The notes beneath the pieces were generated by a model. It ran no database searches, was not told the DNA's origin, and was given only the letters and a program-made list of their open reading frames with translations. Of a stretch of DNA of 26,976 nucleotides, positions 15,098-21,874 are shown piece after piece; the first letter of the stretch is position 1; the number at the start of each line of letters is the position of its first letter. This DNA is from Prevotella sp. UBA6447 (GTDB lineage Bacteria; Bacteroidota; Bacteroidia; Bacteroidales; Bacteroidaceae). A program made the position numbers and the translations under genes. The stretch covers positions 33,401 through 60,376 of the forward strand of contig DJOD01000065.1 in the NCBI GenBank assembly GCA_002437115.1. The letters run 5' to 3'.

Positions 15098-15146
15098 CCA
15101 GTGTGATGGCGAATTAATTCACAATTTAATTTAGAGTAACACAATT

Positions 15147-15767
15147 ATGAAAGAGATTAGTATTGCAGGTAAGAAGCGCGAAGCCCTTGGTAAGAAAGCT
15201 TCTAAGGCTCTCCGCAAGGAAGGCTATGTACCGTGTAACCTTTATGGGGAGAAGAAAGTGGAAGGCAAGCCCGTGGCCATGTCTTTTGCCATTGCTTTCA
15301 CAGAGCTCCGAAAGCTTATCTATACTCCACATATCTATGTTGTTTGTCTCGACATTGAGGGAGAGAAGCACACGGCTATCATGAAAGAAATCCAGTTTCA
15401 CCCCGTGACAGACGCTCCTCTGCACGTTGACTTTTATGAGGTCAATGACGAGAAGCCTATCACCATTGGTATTCCCGTTAAGCTCAACGGCTTGGCACAG
15501 GGTGTCCGTGACGGTGGCCGCATGAACCTCTCAATCCGCAAGATTGATGTCACCGCACCTTATCAGCAGATTCCTGAGCATCTTGACATTGATGTCACCG
15601 CCCTTCGCATTGGCAAGAGCATCAAGGTGGGTGAGCTCTCATTTGAGGGTCTTGAGATGGCGACGAGCAAGGATGTTGTGGTCTGCTCAATCAAGATGAC
15701 CCGTAACGCCATGGCTGCTGCAGCTACTGCTGCTGATGACGCAGAGGAGGCTCCTGCCGCTGAGTAA
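15147..15767 (+). CDS. rplY: 50S ribosomal protein bL25, long Ctc form
   Basis: The 206-residue protein has the N-terminal 5S-rRNA-binding domain (about 1-95; SIAGKKREALGKKASKALRKEGYVPCNLYG, later HPVTDAPLHVDFYEV) and the C-terminal beta domain of the TL5/Ctc form (about 100-185; IGIPVKLNGLAQGVRDGGRMN, later HLDIDVTALRIGKSIKVGELS). An Ala-rich tail (AAAATAADDAEEAPAAE) follows. bL25 binds loop E of 5S rRNA in the large subunit; Ctc forms are linked to general stress response in Firmicutes. It is the first gene of an operon with pth 29 nt downstream. Confidence 0.95.
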   Translation: MKEISIAGKKREALGKKASKALRKEGYVPCNLYGEKKVEGKPVAMSFAIAFTELRKLIYTPHIYVVCLDIEGEKHTAIMKEIQFHPVTDAPLHVDFYEVNDEKPITIGIPVKLNGLAQGVRDGGRMNLSIRKIDVTAPYQQIPEHLDIDVTALRIGKSIKVGELSFEGLEMATSKDVVVCSIKMTRNAMAAAATAADDAEEAPAAE

Positions 15768-15796
15768 GGTCAAGAAAGATAACTTCTACTCGTTAG

Positions 15797-16372
15797 ATGG
15801 ACAAATATTTGATTTGTGGCCTTGGAAATCCAGGCGATGAATACGCTGGAACACGCCACAACACAGGATTTATGGTATTGGACGCTTTTGCTAAAGCGTC
15901 CAATATTTGTTTTGAGGACAAGCGATACGGCTATGTCGCAGAAACGTCGGTCAAGGGTCGCAAGGTGTTTCTTCTGAAGCCCACTACCTTCATGAACCTC
16001 AGCGGTAACGCTGTTCGCTATTGGCTCAACAAGGAAAACATTGACCAGCAACGGCTTTTGGTCATCAGCGATGATGTGGCGTTGCCGTTGGGAGAGTTTC
16101 GTCTGAAAGCCAATGGCAGCAATGGGGGGCACAATGGTTTGGGCCATATTATTCAGCTCATCGGGCAAGACTTCGCGCGACTGCGGATGGGAATAGGCAA
16201 CGATTATCCCAGGGGCGGACAGATTGATTGGGTGCTGGGCCATTACTCTGCGCAAGACATGGAGGTGCTGCAGCCTTCCATTGACACGGCTGTGGACATC
16301 ATCAAGAGTTTTGTGCTGCAGGGAATCGACAATACGATGAACCAGTTTAACAAACTGGGGAAGAAAAGGTAG
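15797..16372 (+). CDS. pth: Peptidyl-tRNA hydrolase
   Basis: Pth releases tRNA from peptidyl-tRNAs that drop off ribosomes. The 191-residue protein shows all signature residues: N11 in CGLGNPGDEY, catalytic H21 in TRHNTGFMV, N in TTFMNLSG, D in VISDDVALPLG, and N in GSNGGHNGLGHI. Length is normal. It lies between bL25 and the Hsp15-like gene, with 11 nt to the latter, so all three serve ribosome function and rescue of stalled translation. Confidence 0.96.
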   Translation: MDKYLICGLGNPGDEYAGTRHNTGFMVLDAFAKASNICFEDKRYGYVAETSVKGRKVFLLKPTTFMNLSGNAVRYWLNKENIDQQRLLVISDDVALPLGEFRLKANGSNGGHNGLGHIIQLIGQDFARLRMGIGNDYPRGGQIDWVLGHYSAQDMEVLQPSIDTAVDIIKSFVLQGIDNTMNQFNKLGKKR

Positions 16373-16383
16373 TCACCAAAGAA

Positions 16384-16830
16384 ATGAAGCAAGAACGACT
16401 TCCCAAGGTGAGTGAAAGTGCGCGCATTGACAAGTGGCTGTGGGCTGTCCGTATTTTCAAGACGCGATCGGTAGCCGCTGATGCCATCAAGAACAGTCGT
16501 GTGACCATAGAGGGCAACAACGTGAAACCCAGTCATGTCATCAAGGCGGGCGACATTGTCAATGTGAAGAAACCCCCCATAACCTATTCTTTTAAGGTGC
16601 TGGCGTGTATCGAGCAGCGAGTGGGGGCTAAGTTGATCCCGCAAGTGTATGAGAACGTGACCGATCCCAAGCAGTATGAGCTGCTGGAAATGAGCCGTAT
16701 CAGTGGGTTTGTAGACCGGGCGCGCGGCACGGGACGTCCCACCAAGAAGGACCGCAGGGCCATCGACGCGTTTGTTGAGCCAGCTTTGTTTGGCTTCGAC
16801 GATGACGAAGATTGGGATGATGAGGGGTAG
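16384..16830 (+). CDS. hslR: Hsp15-type S4-domain RNA-binding protein
   Basis: The 148-residue protein has an S4 RNA-binding domain at about 13-75 (ARIDKWLWAVRIFKTRSVAADAIKNSR, later VKPSHVIKAGDIVNVKK), as in Hsp15/HslR. The C-terminal part has RARGTGRPTKKDRRAID and an acidic tail (FDDDEDWDDEG). E. coli Hsp15 binds free 50S subunits carrying peptidyl-tRNA and helps recycle them. This fits its position right after pth. Operon ends in the terminator at 16859-16906. Confidence 0.9.
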   Translation: MKQERLPKVSESARIDKWLWAVRIFKTRSVAADAIKNSRVTIEGNNVKPSHVIKAGDIVNVKKPPITYSFKVLACIEQRVGAKLIPQVYENVTDPKQYELLEMSRISGFVDRARGTGRPTKKDRRAIDAFVEPALFGFDDDEDWDDEG

Positions 16831-16858
16831 GAAGGCTTGCGGAAGCAAGTCTTTCGCC

Positions 16859-16906
16859 AATACAAGCGAGCCCCAACGCGGAAACGCGTTGGGGCTCGCT
16901 TGTATT
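16859..16906. terminator. 22-bp GAAA-capped bidirectional terminator
   Basis: A perfect 22-bp stem (16859-16880 with 16885-16906) is closed by a GAAA tetraloop. It separates the convergent hslR and outer-membrane protein genes. There is no clean T-run on either side, but AT-rich bases flank the stem. A partial third copy of the right arm (GGGGCTCGCT, 16911-16920) follows. A small GCTTGC-GGAA-GCAAGT hairpin lies at 16835-16850. Confidence 0.75.
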
Positions 16907-16966
16907 ATATGGGGCTCGCTGTCGTGTAGCTTGTGGTGAATGGCTTTTGTCTTTTTCACACACTGA

Positions 16967-19915
16967 TTATCTCGGTCCGCCAAACCCGCCTCCAGGAGGC
17001 GGGCCTGGGCGGAAACCACCACGTCCGGGTCCGCCGCGTCTTGGGCCATCCTCGGGACCTCCCATGCCGCGTCTTGCATCCTTCCCGCCAAAGAGGTTGA
17101 GGCGATAGTTGACGTGAAGCATCACGTAACTGTTGATGGCATTGTACTCGGTGTCTGTTCTTTGGCTTGCGCTGAGCGACCGTGAGAAATTGCTTTGGTT
17201 GTGCAAGATGTCGTAGAATTGGAGCATCACGGTCAAGGGCTTTCCTTTGAGAAAGCTTTGGGAAAGCTGAGCGTTCCACACAAACTCGTTGGTGTTGAGC
17301 GAGGCGTCACTGTATCCGCGCCGGCTGTTCATGTGAAGGTCGGTGGCGATGGTGGTTCCCCATGGTGCCCTGACATTGAAGTTCAGGCCGTAGGCAAATT
17401 GCCATGTGTCGAGGTTCGATGTAGCTTGCAGTTCGTTGCGTGAGTGACGATAGCCCAGCGAGCCGTCAAACTCCACCTCCAGCCAGTCGTTGCGGTAGCT
17501 GGCCGACAGACGCTCGTTGATGTTCATGTCCTTGGTGGTGTTCTTTTGAGAGCTCTTTCCTTGTCCCAGTGTCACGTAACCCACGTTGTTATTGAAGGAG
17601 AAGTCGGTGAAGGTGTTCACGTTCCAGTTGCCTGCGGAATCGAGGGGCGTGTTGAACATCAGGGCGGAGTTGAGGCTCCAGTTGCCGTTGATGTTCTCTG
17701 GGCGTGTGATGCGTCCGCCCGTCTGCTCGTTGTAGGTCACGGCTTGGCTAATCGAATTGCTGGTTGTGTTAAAGCCCATGTTGGCCATGACCGCCTGTTT
17801 CGTCTTTTGGAAGTAGCTGTTGTAGAATACGAAGAAACGCTGCGTGAATGACGGTTTGAGCCCTGGGTTGCCTGTGGAGATATTTAGGGGATTGGAATCA
17901 TCATAGATATCGAGCAAGTCGGATATGCTGGGTTGTGTCGTCGAGGCACGGTAATTGAGCCTAAGGTTGCTCACCTTGTTGAAGCGATAGCGGAAGTCGA
18001 AGGTCGGTGAGATGTTAAACACGTTGCGCGTTGTGTCCACACTCACGCCCTGATAGTCTTGCACATAGTGTGATTTCTGAGGTTGCGCCAAGACACCGGC
18101 GTTCATTTGCCACTTCGCTTGTATCATGCGGAACATCAGTTCGATGCTGTGCGTGTAGTTCTTGTATTCTGAGTAACGACTCAAATCGCTGTCCAGGTAG
18201 TCTGTATAGGGTTTGTCGAGACGTCCCAGGTAATTGTCCCACAGGCGGTATCCCGACTTTAGGCCAGCAAAGAAGTCTTCGCCGAGGTTTGAGAAGTCGT
18301 ATGTGCTACGGTCACTCTTGCTGTAACTGTAGTTGAAGCGGTAACGAAGCTGCAAGAAAGCACCTTTCCATAAGGGCTCGCTGTATGTGGTCTGTAAGGT
18401 GTAGTTCCAACTCTTGCTGGGTGTCAGCGTATAACGGTTTGTCTGGTAGGTGGAGTCATTGCCGTAGCTGTCTTTCAGTTGGTAGAGGTGCACGTTGTTC
18501 ATGGACAGGCTATTGGAATGAGAGTCGCTGTAATTGGCATCGGCTCTTAGGGTCACGTTGCGTCCTTTTGAGTTGAGGCGGCGGTTGAATTGCAGCATGC
18601 CCCCGAAGTTTTTGCTGTTGCTGTAGCTTATGGATGACCGCTGGCTTGAGTTGACCACGATGCTATCTGCGCTTAGTTCTTTCAGCGATTCTACAGCGAG
18701 CGGGTCGGTGACGTACTTGTAAGGATCCTCGTTGAACGATGCCGATTGGCTTGCCGACAACCCATCGCTGGTGCTATAGCTCATGGTTGGCCGGAACATG
18801 ATGTTTGTCATGCTGTCTGGTGTCCATTCCACGCGGAACTGAGCGTTCCAGTTGTTGCTTCTCGAGTAGTTCTGGTTGATATTGTTGGAGAACGACCCCA
18901 CGGTGCTGACAAAGTTTTCAGACGCGGTCTTGCTGTGCGCGTCGCCATCGCTGTGATTCCACCTGACGCTTCCGTCAACCTTGAGCGTGTCTTTTTTCTC
19001 ATAGTTGACGTTGACACCTGCCATCTTCGAGGCATTTAGCCCGTTGCGTCCTCGTCCGAAGCCACCGCCTCGTCCGCCGAACCCCATGTCGTTGACATTG
19101 TTGGCGTTTCCCATGGCGAAGACCCGCCAATCACTGTTAAAGTAGCCGCCGAAGAGCCGTGAAGAGTATCGGTCCTTGGTTCCTGCGCCAACGTCTATGT
19201 TCGACATGAGCCCCTTGTTCTTTCCAGTCTTCGTCCCAAAGTCGAGTACGGTCTGCTCGTCACCATCGTCAATGCCCGTGACTCGTGCCAAGTCGCTCTT
19301 TTGGTCGTAAGCTTTCACCTTGCTGATGATGGATGTTGGTATGTTCTTCATGGCTGTCTTGGTGTCTCCGGTCATGAACTCCTTTCCGTCCAAAAGGATT
19401 TTTTTCACTTCCTTTCCGTTGATGGTGATTTTTCCGTCATCATCGACCTTGGCTCCTGGAAGCCTCTTCACAAGCTCCTCAATGGTTGAGCCTTCAGGTG
19501 TTCTGTATGCGGCGCTATTGTAGATAAAGGTGTCTTCTTTTACGGTCACTTTCAATGCTTGCGCTTTTACCACCGCTTCCTTGAGCAAGGTTGAGTTGGC
19601 GAGAACCTGCAACATCCCCATGTTGAGGTCGTGGTTGTCTTGCATCTGTATACGTTTGACGGTCGGCAGATAGCCTACACTTGTCACCTTGAGTAGGTAT
19701 TTTTCGTTAGCGGGGGCTTGAATGGCAAACTTTCCGCTGTCGTTAGACAGTGCTCCACTGATGAAAGTGGAGTCCATCTTGAGCAATTGCACCGTGGCCA
19801 GGGCCAAGGGCTCCTTTGATTCGCTGTCAATCAAGTAGCCCGAAATTTCTCTCTTTTGCGCGAATGCCATTGTTGTCACCAGCAATAGGATGGCCAAGAG
19901 TAAACCTTTTCTCAT
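16967..19915 (-). CDS. Outer-membrane beta-barrel protein with carboxypeptidase-regulatory domain (TonB-receptor-like)
   Basis: The 982-residue protein has a signal peptide (about 1-19, ending AFAQ) and a carboxypeptidase D regulatory-like beta domain (about 22-100; GYLIDSESKEPLALATVQLL). A plug-like domain (about 115-230) contains TPEGSTIEELVKRLPGAKVDDDG and LDGKEFMTGD. The remainder is a large barrel of the OMP_b-brl_3 type. Such proteins are common in Bacteroidetes; substrates are unknown. Two Gly/Arg-rich stretches are notable: GFGGRGGGFGRGRNG (about 278-292) and the last 41 residues, made of G, R and P, after the final barrel strand (NYRLNLFGG). Barrel proteins usually end in an aromatic strand residue. 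No clear TAnnTTTG promoter upstream. The gene stands alone, without a SusD partner. Confidence 0.83.
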   Translation of the reverse strand: MRKGLLLAILLLVTTMAFAQKREISGYLIDSESKEPLALATVQLLKMDSTFISGALSNDSGKFAIQAPANEKYLLKVTSVGYLPTVKRIQMQDNHDLNMGMLQVLANSTLLKEAVVKAQALKVTVKEDTFIYNSAAYRTPEGSTIEELVKRLPGAKVDDDGKITINGKEVKKILLDGKEFMTGDTKTAMKNIPTSIISKVKAYDQKSDLARVTGIDDGDEQTVLDFGTKTGKNKGLMSNIDVGAGTKDRYSSRLFGGYFNSDWRVFAMGNANNVNDMGFGGRGGGFGRGRNGLNASKMAGVNVNYEKKDTLKVDGSVRWNHSDGDAHSKTASENFVSTVGSFSNNINQNYSRSNNWNAQFRVEWTPDSMTNIMFRPTMSYSTSDGLSASQSASFNEDPYKYVTDPLAVESLKELSADSIVVNSSQRSSISYSNSKNFGGMLQFNRRLNSKGRNVTLRADANYSDSHSNSLSMNNVHLYQLKDSYGNDSTYQTNRYTLTPSKSWNYTLQTTYSEPLWKGAFLQLRYRFNYSYSKSDRSTYDFSNLGEDFFAGLKSGYRLWDNYLGRLDKPYTDYLDSDLSRYSEYKNYTHSIELMFRMIQAKWQMNAGVLAQPQKSHYVQDYQGVSVDTTRNVFNISPTFDFRYRFNKVSNLRLNYRASTTQPSISDLLDIYDDSNPLNISTGNPGLKPSFTQRFFVFYNSYFQKTKQAVMANMGFNTTSNSISQAVTYNEQTGGRITRPENINGNWSLNSALMFNTPLDSAGNWNVNTFTDFSFNNNVGYVTLGQGKSSQKNTTKDMNINERLSASYRNDWLEVEFDGSLGYRHSRNELQATSNLDTWQFAYGLNFNVRAPWGTTIATDLHMNSRRGYSDASLNTNEFVWNAQLSQSFLKGKPLTVMLQFYDILHNQSNFSRSLSASQRTDTEYNAINSYVMLHVNYRLNLFGGKDARRGMGGPEDGPRRGGPGRGGFRPGPPPGGGFGGPR

Positions 19916-20143
19916 AAATAGTAGCGTTTGTTTTGATAGTGCTTTAGGCTATCGTAGTTGTTATTCTTTCTAATTCTGTAGACGAAGCTAACGATAATAA
20001 GTTTAAACCCTACATCAAATTAGTTAAAGTAGGTGCCGTTTCGTTTGCACACTTGTTGACCGAAGTGCGCAAAATGACGGTCTTTAGGCTTAAAAAGTCT
20101 TAATTTGTTATGCGGATTGATGTAATTCCTATCTTATTATTCT
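19916..20143. other. Divergent intergenic region, no gene seen
   Basis: No coding frame is visible. A small inverted repeat GATAG/CTATC (about 19938-19957) lies upstream of the outer-membrane protein gene. The aroB promoter begins at 20144. Confidence 0.4.
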
Positions 20144-20151
20144 TATTTTTG
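20144..20151 (+). promoter_or_regulatory. -7 promoter element of aroB
   Basis: TATTTTTG fits TAnnTTTG. The predicted leader is only about 12 nt before the ATG at 20171. Confidence 0.55.
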
Positions 20152-20170
20152 TATCAAAAGAAAACAAAGT

Positions 20171-21238
20171 ATGCTTATGGATCAAAGAGTCGTCATATCC
20201 GAAAACTTGGAAACGGAATTGGCAATTGCCATATCCGAATGTGAGCATGATCGTATTTTTGTGCTTACCGATGAGGTGACACGCGAGCAATGCCTTCCCC
20301 TTGTGAAGGATTTCTTTTGTCTGAAGGGCTCGCAGGTTATCACAATCGGTTCTACGGATGTTCATAAGGACTTGCGGTCGCTTGCCCATGTGTGGCAGTC
20401 GCTTGGCGAAGGAGGTGCCGACCGTCACAGTTGCCTCATTAACTTGGGTGGTGGCATGGTGACCGACCTTGGTGGCTTTGCAGCCTCCACCTTTAAGCGG
20501 GGCGTTGATTTCATCAACATCCCAACGACCCTCCTTTCGATGGTTGACGCATCGGTTGGCGGCAAGACAGGTATCAACTTCAACGGCTTGAAGAATGAGG
20601 TCGGCGTGTTCAATGATTCGCGGTATGTCATTCTTGACACCCGTTTCCTCCGTACGCTTGATGACCAGAATGTCCGCTCCGGCTATGCCGAGATGCTGAA
20701 ACACGGGCTCATATCCGACGAGCAGACATGGTCTGAGCTCCTTCAGTTCGACTTGTCTCATCCCGACTTGACTCGTTTGCAGGCCATGGTCGCCAAGTCG
20801 GTTCGTGTGAAGGAAGATGTGGTCAAGCGCGACCCCCATGAGAAAGGCATTCGCAAGGCTCTCAATTACGGCCATACCTTTGGTCACGCCTTTGAGAGTT
20901 TCTCGCTGCAGCATCACCGTGAAGGCGAGGCACCCATCCTGCATGGCTATGCCGTGGCTTACGGACTGGTATGCGAACTCTACCTGTCGGTGGTGAAAAC
21001 AGGCTTCCCTTCCGACCAGATGCGGCAGACGGTGAACTTCATTCGTGACAACTATGGGCGTTTTGCGATTACTTGTGACGACTATGACGAGCTCATCGCG
21101 CTGATGCGCCACGACAAGAAGAACACGTCGGGCGTCATCAATTTCACGTTGCTCGATGCCATAGGCGATGTGCTGATTAACCAGACGGCCAGTGATGAAG
21201 AAATCCGCGAGTCGCTTGATTTCTTCCGCGAAGGCTAA
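20171..21238 (+). CDS. aroB: 3-dehydroquinate synthase
   Basis: AroB cyclises DAHP to 3-dehydroquinate, step two of the shikimate pathway, using NAD+ and a divalent metal. The 355-residue protein has the NAD-binding LINLGGGMVTDLGGFAAS (about 92-109) and the signature FINIPTTLLSMVDASVGGKTGIN. The metal ligands follow in order: the Glu in GYAEMLKHGLI, the His in NYGHTFGHAFE, and the His in LHGYAVAYG. Length matches the family. An ATG six bases downstream (20177) is an equal alternative start. It is monocistronic: promoter at 20144, shared terminator at 21290-21328. Confidence 0.95.
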   Translation: MLMDQRVVISENLETELAIAISECEHDRIFVLTDEVTREQCLPLVKDFFCLKGSQVITIGSTDVHKDLRSLAHVWQSLGEGGADRHSCLINLGGGMVTDLGGFAASTFKRGVDFINIPTTLLSMVDASVGGKTGINFNGLKNEVGVFNDSRYVILDTRFLRTLDDQNVRSGYAEMLKHGLISDEQTWSELLQFDLSHPDLTRLQAMVAKSVRVKEDVVKRDPHEKGIRKALNYGHTFGHAFESFSLQHHREGEAPILHGYAVAYGLVCELYLSVVKTGFPSDQMRQTVNFIRDNYGRFAITCDDYDELIALMRHDKKNTSGVINFTLLDAIGDVLINQTASDEEIRESLDFFREG

Positions 21239-21289
21239 GGCCTTGACAAGAATTCATGTGGGTGATTCCCCTCAAGTCTCTTTCATAGC

Positions 21290-21328
21290 AAAAAGCATGG
21301 TTGCGTTGTGTTTGCAGCCATGCTTTTT
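21290..21328. terminator. Bidirectional terminator between aroB and the thioesterase
   Basis: AAAAAGCATGGTTGC (21290-21304) pairs with GCAGCCATGCTTTTT (21314-21328), one wobble, 9-nt loop. The stem itself carries the A and T runs, so each convergent gene gets a U-tract. Confidence 0.85.
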
Positions 21329-21350
21329 GTGCATTTGGTTAAAGGTGTCG

Positions 21351-21782
21351 TCATTCCTTGTTGACCTGTTTTTGTGACACGTGGATGACATAGTTTGTGA
21401 CGTGTACGGTCGACACCAGTTCCCCTTCTCGATTCTTGATGTCAACCTGCCACTCGTGCAGAGTTCTTCCCTTGTATTGCAGTTTGGCGTAGGCTGTCAC
21501 CATGTCGCCCTCCCTGACGGCTCTGACATGGTTTCCGCTGACGCTGATGCCGACGCAGATGCGTCCTGGACAAAGGGCCATGGAACCCACGCCTGCCGCG
21601 TTTTCTGCCAACGCCAGTGACGCGCCTCCCGAGAGAAAGCCGAATGCCTGGCGGTTGAGCTTGTCCACTTTCATGCGAGCCATCAGCGTGTCGGGCTCTG
21701 GTGTTGAAATGAATTCCATACCCAGCGTGTTTGACAGTCCGTCTTGTTTCTTGATGATTTCAATCTGTCGTTCGATGTTCAT
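21351..21782 (-). CDS. PaaI-type hotdog-fold thioesterase
   Basis: The 143-residue protein has the single hotdog fold: a helix-strand region with NRQAFGFLSGGASLALAENAAGVGSM (about 43-68) and strands VGISVSGNHVRAVREGDMVTAYAKLQYKGRTLHEWQVDI. The catalytic acid is probably E60. In many PaaI/YbdB enzymes the SGG triplet is HGG, so the histidine found in those relatives is Ser here. Such enzymes hydrolyse acyl-CoA or aryl-CoA thioesters; substrate unknown. It lies 92 bp after the glycosidase gene, with a weak hairpin between and no promoter seen, so partial cotranscription is possible. Confidence 0.85.
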   Translation of the reverse strand: MNIERQIEIIKKQDGLSNTLGMEFISTPEPDTLMARMKVDKLNRQAFGFLSGGASLALAENAAGVGSMALCPGRICVGISVSGNHVRAVREGDMVTAYAKLQYKGRTLHEWQVDIKNREGELVSTVHVTNYVIHVSQKQVNKE

Positions 21783-21821
21783 GGCTGTAAGTGTTTGGTT
21801 ACCTGTGAATATTGGAAATGC

Positions 21822-21850
21822 CAGAGGCTTGACACGCGGTCAAGCCTCTG
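21822..21850 (-). terminator. Possible terminator after the glycosidase gene
   Basis: CAGAGGCTTGA (21822-21832) pairs perfectly with TCAAGCCTCTG (21840-21850) over a 7-nt loop. The following U-tract on the minus strand is poor (GCATTTCC), so it may only attenuate. Confidence 0.6.
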
Positions 21851-21874
21851 CTGTGATAGCTGTGCTATGTCAGC

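Noticed and set aside
20129..21112. A 327-codon minus-strand frame opposite aroB
   Set aside because: No family features; aroB on the plus strand has all catalytic motifs.
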